Below are positions 17,509 to 25,300 of a DNA stretch of 64,000 nucleotides, one piece after another. Source of the DNA: Methylosinus sp. H3A (GTDB lineage Bacteria; Pseudomonadota; Alphaproteobacteria; Rhizobiales; Beijerinckiaceae). Position 1 is the first letter of the stretch; every line of letters starts with the position of its first letter. The position numbers and the translations under genes are program-made. Location of the stretch: positions 1,488,001-1,552,000 of the forward strand of contig NZ_JADNQW010000005.1 in NCBI RefSeq assembly GCF_015709455.1. The letters run 5' to 3'. Under the pieces are notes generated by a model. It saw nothing but the letters and a program-made list of their open reading frames with translations, was not told where the DNA came from and searched no databases.

Positions 17509-17576
17509 CGCCGGAGCCTCGCAGCTCCGGCGCAAAACGCGAAAACGAGCTCGCGGCGCGGAGGACGCGCCGCGAG
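17509..17576 (+). terminator. Two strong hairpins between the DUF1501 and cytochrome c genes
   Basis: Stem 1: CGCCGGAGC (17509-17517) / GCTCCGGCG (17524-17532). Stem 2: CTCGCGGCGCG (17550-17560) / CGCGCCGCGAG (17566-17576). Neither has a real U-run. They fill the only long gap inside the operon and may attenuate or protect mRNA rather than terminate fully. Confidence 0.45.
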
Positions 17577-17640
17577 AACGGCGGACTGCGCCCGCCGAAT
17601 GCACATTCGAAACCTCGAGCAGGATTGCAAGACAAGCGTC

Positions 17641-18054
17641 ATGAGCCGCACGCCCGCATATCGAAATTTCTTCACGCGTTCCGCCCTATGCGCCGTCCTG
17701 CTCGCCACTCCGGCGCTGGCCGCGCTGGACCTGCGCGATTACGACGACGATCTGATGCGCGATCTCGAAAAGACGATCAAATATTTCGAGCCGGACATCA
17801 CCGCGCAAAACTCGCAGGCCGCCAAGGAGGATGCGGAAATTCTGCTCGACGGCTTCCGTTATACGGAGGACTATTTCGCCAAGAGAGGCAAGGATGACGC
17901 CGTGGCGATCTCCCGCGACGGCTCGCGCCTCATCACCGACGTCGTTCAGAAAGTCGAAAAAGGCGAGTTCGACGCCGCGGCCGCCTCCGCGCGCGAGGCG
18001 ACGCAAGTCTGTAAAACCTGCCACGAGATCTACAAGCCCCGCCTCGCACGCTGA
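17641..18054 (+). CDS. Small periplasmic c-type cytochrome (cytochrome c'-like helix bundle)
   Basis: From the ATG at 17641 (MSRTPAYRNFFTRSALCAVLLATPALA) this is a 137-residue exported protein with a signal peptide ending around Ala28. The mature part is helical and the only haem motif, CKTCH (Cys124-His128), lies at the C-terminus, as in cytochrome c' and cytochrome b562-like bundles. An in-frame ATG at 17599 would extend it without a good signal. It probably carries electrons for the neighbouring periplasmic proteins. Haem attachment would use the Ccm system encoded at the left end. Confidence 0.8.
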   Translation: MSRTPAYRNFFTRSALCAVLLATPALAALDLRDYDDDLMRDLEKTIKYFEPDITAQNSQAAKEDAEILLDGFRYTEDYFAKRGKDDAVAISRDGSRLITDVVQKVEKGEFDAAAASAREATQVCKTCHEIYKPRLAR

Positions 18055-18071
18055 CCCCGAGGATACGAACG

Positions 18072-18962
18072 ATGACGCGTAAGACCGCAAACGAGTTCCC
18101 GCCCGGAATATTGAAGCTCTTCGATCTCTTCGTGCATGGCGACATCGACCGGCGCGGTTTCATCGACGGCGCCAAGAAATTCGCTGTCGGCGCCGCCGCG
18201 GCGACGGCCTTCCTCGAGGAGCTGCTGCCGCGCTTCGCCGAGGCGGAGGTGGTGAAGAAGGACGATCCGCGCATCGCCGGCAAGACGCTCGAGGTTCCCT
18301 CGCTCGACGGCAATGGAACGGTGAAGGGCTATTTCGTCCATCCCGCCAAGGTGGAAGGCAAATTGCCGACCGTGCTGGTCATTCACGAGAACCGTGGCCT
18401 CAATCCGCATATCGAAGATGTGGCCCGCCGTCTCGCCCTGGCCAATTTCGTCGTCTTCGCGCCGGACGCTCTGGCGCCGCTCGGCGGCTATCCCGGCGAC
18501 GAGGACAAGGCGCGCGAGCTTTTCCCCAAGCTCGATCAAGCCAAGACGCGCAATGATTTCATCGCCGCCTATGGCGCGCTGAAAACCTGCCCGATCGGCA
18601 ATGGCAAGGTCGGCGCGGTCGGCTTCTGCTATGGCGGCGGCGTGGTGAATTTCCTCGCCACCAAGCTCCCCGATCTCGCCGCTGGCGTTCCCTTCTATGG
18701 GGCGCAGCCGCCGGCCGAGGAGGTCGCAAAGATCAAAGCGTCGCTGCTCATCCAATACGCCGGCGTCGACGATCGCATCAACGCCGGCTGGCCGGCCTTT
18801 GAGGCGGCGCTGAAAGCGGCGCATGTCGATTATCAGGCCTTCGTCTATCCGGGCGTGCAGCACGGCTTCAACAATGACACGACGCCGCGTTTCGACGCCG
18901 CGGCCGCCGAGCTCGCCTGGGCGCGCACCGTCGACTTCTTCAACGCGCGTCTGCGCGCCTGA
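18072..18962 (+). CDS. Dienelactone hydrolase family protein, probably Tat-exported
   Basis: A 296-residue alpha/beta-hydrolase. The N-terminus DIDRRGFIDGAKKFAVGAAAATAF resembles a Tat signal preceded by a short cytoplasmic extension. The catalytic residues of dienelactone hydrolase are in place: Cys186 in GFCYGGG, Asp233 or Asp234 in YAGVDDRINAGW, His264 in PGVQHGFNND, and Glu106 in HENRG. Family members open lactone or ester rings. In this operon it suggests an organic ester or lactone as periplasmic substrate, which is an inference. 17 bases after the cytochrome gene. Confidence 0.88.
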   Translation: MTRKTANEFPPGILKLFDLFVHGDIDRRGFIDGAKKFAVGAAAATAFLEELLPRFAEAEVVKKDDPRIAGKTLEVPSLDGNGTVKGYFVHPAKVEGKLPTVLVIHENRGLNPHIEDVARRLALANFVVFAPDALAPLGGYPGDEDKARELFPKLDQAKTRNDFIAAYGALKTCPIGNGKVGAVGFCYGGGVVNFLATKLPDLAAGVPFYGAQPPAEEVAKIKASLLIQYAGVDDRINAGWPAFEAALKAAHVDYQAFVYPGVQHGFNNDTTPRFDAAAAELAWARTVDFFNARLRA

Positions 18963-18981
18963 GAACGGATAAGGAAAAGCC

Positions 18982-19542
18982 ATGAAAGTCTCGACGCTCT
19001 TCCTCGGCCTTGCGCTCGGCGCCGCCTCGACGGCGCTGTTCGCCGCCGGCGCTACGGCGCAGCAGGCCGCCGCGCCGGCCGCCCCTGCGGCGGCGCCCGT
19101 CACGCCGGCCAACGACCCGGCCTATACTTACAAAACCCTGCGCCTCAATCGCGCCGCCTTCGACGCGCTTCTGGCGAAGCCCGAAGATCTTCTGATTCTC
19201 GACATTCGCCGGCCAGACGAACTGACCAAGAATGGCGGCTTCCCAGTCTATCTGAGCATTCAGACGAAAGAGGTTCAGAAATCTCTCTCCTACATCCCGC
19301 GTGACCGGCTCATCGTCACAGTGTCCAATCGCGCGCATCGCGCCGGCGCGGTGGGCGATATTCTCGCAGGCCTCGGCTATCATGTCGTCGGCGCGATCGG
19401 CGTCCTCGATTATCAGGACGAAGGCGGAATTCTGACGAAGCTCGCGCCGCCGGCTCCTGCCGCCGCCGCGGCGAACAACGCTCCGACGTCCGGCGCTCCG
19501 GCTCCCGCCGCGGCCGTCGCGACGACCAATGGCGCGAAGTGA
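18982..19542 (+). CDS. Exported rhodanese-like protein lacking the catalytic cysteine
   Basis: A 186-residue protein with a signal peptide (to about Ala26), an Ala/Pro-rich linker, one rhodanese-like domain (about residues 55-150) and a low-complexity Ala/Pro tail. The domain keeps the early motif LLILDIRRPDEL and the late segment LGYHVVGAIGVLDYQDEGG, but the active loop reads VTVSNRAHRAG: serine 115 stands where sulfurtransferases have cysteine. It is therefore probably a binding or scaffold domain and not an active sulfurtransferase. Nineteen bases after the DLH gene and seven before the peroxiredoxin gene. Confidence 0.8.
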   Translation: MKVSTLFLGLALGAASTALFAAGATAQQAAAPAAPAAAPVTPANDPAYTYKTLRLNRAAFDALLAKPEDLLILDIRRPDELTKNGGFPVYLSIQTKEVQKSLSYIPRDRLIVTVSNRAHRAGAVGDILAGLGYHVVGAIGVLDYQDEGGILTKLAPPAPAAAAANNAPTSGAPAPAAAVATTNGAK

Positions 19543-19549
19543 GGCGAAC

Positions 19550-20113
19550 ATGCGTAAAGCTGCAATTCTCTCTGCTCTCTTGGCCGTTTTCGCGGCCGCT
19601 CCCGCCTCCGCGGCGTTGAAGACGGGCGCCGAGGCGCCCGATTTCAGCGCCCCCGCCGCGATCGGCGGAAAGGACTTCGTCTTCTCTCTGGCCGATGCGC
19701 TGAAGAAAGGGCCCGTCGTCCTCTACTTCTACCCCAAGTCCTTCACGCGCGGCTGCACCATAGAGGCGCATGAGTTCGCTGAGAATTACGATAATTTCTC
19801 CGCGGCCGGCGCCTCGCTGATCGGCGTCTCCGCCGATACGATCGAGACGCAGCGCGATTTCTCGACGAAGGAGTGTCGCGACAAATTCCCGGTGGCGGCG
19901 GACGCGAATCTCTCCGTCATCAACGCCTATGACGCCAAGCGCGATCGCCCGACGCAGAATGGCGACACCGTGTCGGACCGCGTCTCCTATGTGGTGACGC
20001 CGGACGGCAAAATCGGCTTGACCTATGTGAGCTCCGACCCGATCAAGCATGTCTCCGAGACGCTCCAATTCGTGCGGCAGTGGCAGGAGAGCCACAAGCC
20101 GGGGAAGATTTGA
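19550..20113 (+). CDS. Exported peroxiredoxin (AhpC/TSA, BCP-like)
   Basis: The ATG at 19550 (MRKAAILSALLAVFAAAPASA) gives a 187-residue protein with a signal peptide. The thioredoxin-fold peroxiredoxin core follows, with the peroxidatic cysteine Cys69 in FYPKSFTRGCT and a candidate resolving cysteine Cys109 in STKECRDKF, 40 residues on. It should reduce peroxides in the periplasm, using an unknown thiol donor. Its presence suggests that the operon's chemistry makes or meets H2O2 or organic peroxides. Seven bases after the rhodanese-like gene. Confidence 0.88.
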   Translation: MRKAAILSALLAVFAAAPASAALKTGAEAPDFSAPAAIGGKDFVFSLADALKKGPVVLYFYPKSFTRGCTIEAHEFAENYDNFSAAGASLIGVSADTIETQRDFSTKECRDKFPVAADANLSVINAYDAKRDRPTQNGDTVSDRVSYVVTPDGKIGLTYVSSDPIKHVSETLQFVRQWQESHKPGKI

Positions 20114-20148
20114 GCATCGCGTTCAACCTCAGCAATAAAGGGACCATT

Positions 20149-20643
20149 ATGAGTCTGTATTCGAAGCGCGCGCGCGCCCTTCTTTTCGGCGGAGCGCTCG
20201 CCGCGAGCTGCGTCGCCCTGGCCTCCGCCTATGCGCAGGCGCCGGGCCCCTCCCCGGCGAAAATCGCGGTCGAGAACCGCCGGGCGGAGTTCGTGCTCAT
20301 CGGCAATTTCTTCCGCTGGTTCGGCGCCGTCGCCAGGGGCAACGCCCCTTATGACGAGGCCGAGGCGACGAAGCGCGCCGCGCGCATCGCCTATCTCGCG
20401 GGCCTGCTGGACGAATCCTTCCCCGATATCTCCAATGTCGGCGAGCCGGACAGCAAGGCCAAGCCCGAAATCTGGAAAGAGAAGGCGGAGTTCGACAAGA
20501 AGCTCGTCAAATTCAAGGAAGACGCCCGCCTCTTCGCCGAGGCGATCGGGAAAGAGAAGAGCGCGACCGAGGGCTTCAAGACGGCGGTCGCGAATCTCGG
20601 CCAGGATTGCAAGGGCTGCCACGACTCTTACAAGGCGAAGTGA
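20149..20643 (+). CDS. Cytochrome c'-like periplasmic protein
   Basis: From the ATG at 20149 (MSLYSKRARALLFGGALAAS...) it is 164 residues, with a signal peptide cleaved near AYAQA. The mature protein is helical and ends in DCKGCHDSYKAK, so the single CxxCH (Cys154-His158) is at the extreme C-terminus as in cytochrome c'. Such proteins carry electrons or bind NO/CO. A frame opening at 20080 overlaps the peroxiredoxin gene and was rejected. It resembles the 17.6-kb cytochrome only in layout. Confidence 0.82.
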   Translation: MSLYSKRARALLFGGALAASCVALASAYAQAPGPSPAKIAVENRRAEFVLIGNFFRWFGAVARGNAPYDEAEATKRAARIAYLAGLLDESFPDISNVGEPDSKAKPEIWKEKAEFDKKLVKFKEDARLFAEAIGKEKSATEGFKTAVANLGQDCKGCHDSYKAK

Positions 20644-20664
20644 CGCCGGACGACGAGACGAACG

Positions 20665-21408
20665 ATGACGGTGATCGACAGGCCCCCCGAAACAAAGGCG
20701 GCGGCCGCGCAATCGAAAGACAGACGTCTGGTCTGGGATCTGCCGGTGCGGCTGTTCCATTGGTCGCTCGTCGTCTCGTTCATCGGCGCCTATGTGACCA
20801 ACAGGCTCGGCGTCGCCTGGTTCGACTGGCATGTCCGGTTCGGCTACGCCGTGCTCACACTCGTCGTTTTCCGCGTGCTATGGGGCCTGTTCGGCGCCAA
20901 GCACGCGCGTTTCGCGAGCTTTTTGCGGCATCCGCGCGAGGCGTCGCTCTATGCGCGGCGTCTTCTGCGCGGAGAGGCCCCTTTCTATGCCGGGCATAAT
21001 CCGCTCGGCGCGCTCATGGTCGTCGCCCTGCTCCTCGGCCTTTTGACGCAGGCGACGATGGGGCTGTTCTCGAATGATGAAATCTTCAATTTCGGGCCCT
21101 TTGCGGGGGCGGTGAGCAAGGAGACGAGCCTCCTGCTCACCTCGCTGCACAAGCGGGGGTTCTATGTGCTGGCGGCCGCCGTTTTCATTCACGTCGCCGC
21201 GGTGATCGCCTATGTGGTCGTGAAGCGCGAAAATCTCGTGCGCGCGATGGTCACCGGATATAAGCGCGCCGAGGCCGTCCATCCCGAGGACGAGATCACG
21301 ACGTCGCGTCTGCCGCTCGCGGCGACCTTGCTGCTCGTCGTCGCCATAGCGCTCGTCGCTTTGACCTCAATCGCTCCGGTGGCCAGCGCCGGCGGCGACG
21401 CATTTTGA
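20665..21408 (+). CDS. Cytochrome b561-type (Ni-hydrogenase b-subunit-like) membrane protein
   Basis: A 247-residue di-haem b-type membrane protein. It opens with VWDLPVRLFHWSLVVSFIGAYVTNR (His ligand region), then four main hydrophobic helices, a second histidine in WHVRFGYAVL and another in FIHVAAVIAYVVVKRENLVRAMVTG, the usual helix pattern. A further C-terminal hydrophobic stretch follows. It would link periplasmic cytochromes to the quinone pool. It is the last gene of the eight-gene operon, 21 bases after the cytochrome c' gene, and no terminator is obvious after it. Confidence 0.87.
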   Translation: MTVIDRPPETKAAAAQSKDRRLVWDLPVRLFHWSLVVSFIGAYVTNRLGVAWFDWHVRFGYAVLTLVVFRVLWGLFGAKHARFASFLRHPREASLYARRLLRGEAPFYAGHNPLGALMVVALLLGLLTQATMGLFSNDEIFNFGPFAGAVSKETSLLLTSLHKRGFYVLAAAVFIHVAAVIAYVVVKRENLVRAMVTGYKRAEAVHPEDEITTSRLPLAATLLLVVAIALVALTSIAPVASAGGDAF

Positions 21409-21506
21409 GGAGGCGCGCCGGTTCGCCGAGCTTGAGGGCGGCAGCCGGCTGGGCTACTTAAGAGCCATATTGCGCATTCGATCGTCTCCGCGCGTCGAGG
21501 CTCCTC

Positions 21507-22088
21507 ATGGCTCGCTCTATCGCACCGGCTATTTTCTTCCTTTTCACGCAGATTTCCGTCGTTTATGCGGTCGACCGGCCGAGCGCCCCCGCGGTCCGCG
21601 CGGCGGCGCCCGCCAAGCCGGCGGCCGCGCCTCCCTCGGGCGACGCCCCGCGCGTGTTCGGCGATTGGCAGCTGCGTTGCCTCGCCGGGAGCGCGCCACA
21701 ACCGGCGCGTCGCAACTGCGAAATTCTGCAATCCGTCCTCGTCAAGGACAAGAGTTCGACGATCGCCGAGATCGCCTTCGGCAAGCCCGACGCCAACGAC
21801 TCGATGGCGATGACGATCGTCGTGCCGGTCAATGTCGCTTTTCAGGCTGGTCCGCGCGTGACGACGAGCGACGTGGACACGCAACCCCTCGATCTCGTCT
21901 GGCGGCGTTGCGCCTCAGCCGGATGTTTCGCCAGCGCGGCCCTCGGCGACCAGACGCTCGCCCGTTGGCGCGCCTATGACGGCCTGGCGCGGATTGTTTT
22001 CAAAAGTGCGGCCGGTCAGGACGCCGTGCTGCCGGTGTCCTTCCGCGGGCTGGCGCAGGCGCTCGACGCGCTCGGGCGCGAGCGTTGA
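21507..22088 (+). CDS. Invasion-associated locus B (IalB) family protein
   Basis: A 193-residue exported protein with a short signal peptide (MARSIAPAIFFLFTQISVVYA), a Pro/Ala linker, then the IalB domain: RVFGDWQLRCLAGSAPQPARRNCEILQSV, VNVAFQAGPRV, LDLVWRRCASAGCFASAALGD. The paired cysteines are typical. IalB-like proteins are common in alphaproteobacterial periplasms, and their role outside Bartonella invasion is not known. It lies 98 bases after the cytochrome b gene and may be a separate unit. Confidence 0.85.
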   Translation: MARSIAPAIFFLFTQISVVYAVDRPSAPAVRAAAPAKPAAAPPSGDAPRVFGDWQLRCLAGSAPQPARRNCEILQSVLVKDKSSTIAEIAFGKPDANDSMAMTIVVPVNVAFQAGPRVTTSDVDTQPLDLVWRRCASAGCFASAALGDQTLARWRAYDGLARIVFKSAAGQDAVLPVSFRGLAQALDALGRER

Positions 22089-22093
22089 CGATA

Positions 22094-22111
22094 TGTGGCA
22101 ATATTGCCACA
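22094..22111. promoter_or_regulatory. 18-bp perfect palindrome TGTGGCAATATTGCCACA
   Basis: It starts six bases after the ialB-like stop and lies 245 bases upstream of the autotransporter gene. There is no U-run after it, so an operator is likelier than a terminator. The symmetry and the AT centre suit a dimeric regulator. Confidence 0.45.
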
Positions 22112-22356
22112 GAGGCGGAAAATCGCGAATACGAGACAAGAACGAGAAACACAGAGAAATACTTAAACAATTCACTTAGCGTGAGTTTCGCCCTCGCGCG
22201 AGGGGCTCGCCGCTCGCCGCGCCGGCAGCTGTGACCTTGCTGCACTCCCCAATCGAAAATAGAAATGACAGAAGTAGAGAAATACGCGAGTCGGCCCCGA
22301 GCCGGCCCTCGACGTGATTTTGTCGTTTGAAATTTGACGAGTTCTGGAGACTATGA

Positions 22357-25300
22357 ATGATCCGTTCGTCCGATCGTCGCAACAATAGCGTCCCCACCCC
22401 GAGCTGTTCGCATTTTCTGACGAATGACGGTCATAGACGTGGCCTTCTTCTCGGCGTCTCGGCGATCAGCATCGCTCTTTCGGTCGGCCTGTCGCAGCCT
22501 GTGCTGGCGCAGCAGGCGGGCGGAGTCGGCGGCGGGCCGGGCGGCGGAGCGGGCGGAACGACGACGGACGCGGTCGGGACGGTCGGCGGCAATGCGAGCG
22601 CCGGACTCGGCGGCGGCGGCGGCGGCGGCCTTGGTTCGGCGGGCGGCGCGGGCGGCGGCGGCGTGGCCGCGGGCGGCGCGGGCGGCAATTCCGGGTTCGG
22701 CACTGATACTGCGGGAACTGCCGGAACGAACGGAGCCGCAAATCAGGGCGGCGGCGGTGGCGGCGGCGCCTTCACGGTCACCAATACATTCAACGTCTTC
22801 GCTCCCTTTGCGGGTAAGGCGGGCGGGGCCGGCGGCGCGGGCGGGGCGGGAGCCGGCTCGGGCGGCGGCGGCGGCGCAGGCGGCGGGCTGGCGCTCAAAT
22901 CCCTCCCGGCTGGCGGAGCCAGCACTGTCAGCGCGGGCGGCGCGGCCACCGGCGGCGCGGGCGGCGCGGGCGGCTCCGCCACTGCGGTCAGCGGCAATGG
23001 CGGCGCGGGCGGCGACGGCGGCGCCGGCTTGTTCACCACAGCCGCGGCGGGCGGCGGCGGCGCGAACAGCACCCTCACGGTCCAGGGTTCGATCACCGGC
23101 GGCGCGGGCGGCGCCGGCGGCAATGGCGGCACGGGATTCGGAGTCGGCGGCGCCGGCGGCAATGGCGGCGCGGGCTTCGCCGGCTCTAAATTCACGATCG
23201 ACAACTCCGGCGTGATCCAGGGCGGCGCGGGCGGCCTCGGCGGCGTTGGCGCTGGCGGGGCCGGCGTGAATGGCGCGGGCGGCGCCGGTATCCTCGGCAG
23301 CGATCTCACCATCAAGAACTCCGGCCAGATCATCGGGACCGGCGGGGCCAACGCCCTCACCCTCGCGGGCGGCGCTAATACTCTGACGACGACAGGCGCA
23401 GGCAAGCTGACCGGAAATATCGGCCTCGGCGGCGGCTTGTTGACCTTCGACCAGAACACGCCCGGCGCGGGCAATTCGGTCTCCTACGCCAACAACATCA
23501 CCGGCGCGGGCGCGATCACGGTCGACGCCGGCGTGAATTCGGTCACTCTTTCCGGCGCCAACAGCTATACGGGCGGCGCCACCATCAAGAGCGGCGCGCT
23601 GACGATCGGCTCCGTCGGGGCCATTGGCGCGGGCGACGTCAAATTCGTCGCGGGCGGCGCGACCGCCCCGATTCTCGACTCGACGGTCACCACGACTCTG
23701 ACCAATACGGTAAGCGTCGCGTCGGGCGTCTCCGCCACGATCGGCGCCGGCGCCGGAACCACTCTGACCATCGCCTCCGGCGTCAACTTCACCGGCGGCG
23801 CGGGAACGACGCTGCGTTTCGGATCGGCGACCGACGCGGGCGTGGTCGTTCTGGCGCCGGGCTCTGGGGTCATCAGCAACGCCGGCGCGCTGTCCGTGGA
23901 CGGCGGGACTCTGTCGCTGGGCAACCAGGCTTCCGCCATCGTCGTCGGCGCGCATCAGGGCGGCCTCAATGTCGGCAAGGATGCGGCGACCGCCGCGACG
24001 CTGGACGCCAATGGCCAGTCCTTCACCGCCAACAATCTGACCGGCTCGTCGAAAGGCGTCATCACCAACAGCGGCGCCGCCGCCACGGTCACGACCCGCA
24101 ACACTGTCGACACGGTCTATTCCGGCGTCATCAAGGACGGCGCCGGCAAGCTCTCGCTCGATGTGCAGGGGTCGGGCGGCACGACGCTGACGCTCGCCGG
24201 GCAGAACACTTATAGCGGAACGACCAATATTGCGGCCGGTCAGACGTTGAAGGCCGGCGCAGCCAATGTTTTCAGCCAGGCGAGCGAGACGACCATCAAG
24301 GGAACGCTGGACCTCGGCGGGGCCGCGCAGAACATCGACACCGTCAATCTCGCCAATGGCGCGATCCGTAGCGGCACGCTCACCAGCGTGAATGGCGTCT
24401 CCTCCATCGGCGGCGTGGTCCAGGACATAGGCGGCGGCGCCGGGCTGACCACGACCGCCGGCCTCACCAGCCTGAGGGGATCCAACGCCTACACGGGCGC
24501 GACGACGGTCAAGGATGGCAGCACGCTGCGGGTCGAGAGCGTCAACGGCTATAGTTTCGCGAGCGCGCTCGATGTCCGCGGCGGGGGCGTGTTCGACCTC
24601 GGCGGCTTCGGCGCCAAGATCGGGGCGCTCTCCGGCGCAGGCGTCATCACGAGCGGCGCGGCGGCGACGCTGAATCTCGCTCTTACCGGCGACGCCACAT
24701 GGGCCGGCGCAATTCAGGGCCCGATTTCGACGCAGATTTCCGGCGGCAAGACGCTGACTCTCACCGGCCAGAACATCTATTCGGGAACGACGCAGATCGC
24801 CGCCGCGACGGTCGTCGTGGGCGCCGGCGGCGCGATCGGCTCCGCCGCCAATAATGCGGGCGCGATCAATATAGACGCGGCCGGAGCGCTGACCATAAAG
24901 TCGGGCGGCTCCGTCAACACGGGCGCCAATAATCTCACCAACTTCGGCGCGGTCACCGTCGAAAAGGGCGGCCAGCTGACCGACGACCTCGTCAATTTCG
25001 GTACGGTGAACAACGCCGGCTTGGTGACGGCCAATCTCCAGAACAATGCGCCGGGCGTGGTGACCAATCAGGGCCCGGCCGGCGTCTGGCAGGGCAATGT
25101 CGTCGCCAATAGCGGCGCGATCGTCAATCAGGCGGGCGCCAATTGGATCGGCAATGTCAACGCCAACGCCGTCGGCGGGATCATCACCAATAAGGGCGTC
25201 TGGACCGGGAACGCCGCCAATAGCGGCGGAACGATCGACAACCAGAATAATTGGAACGGCAATGTCGTCAATGTCGCCGGCGTCGTCAGCAACAGCGGAA

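Noticed and set aside
13552..17604. 1350-residue minus-strand frame opposite DUF1549/DUF1501
   Set aside because: No recognisable domain, and it is antiparallel to two well-supported genes; GC-driven shadow.
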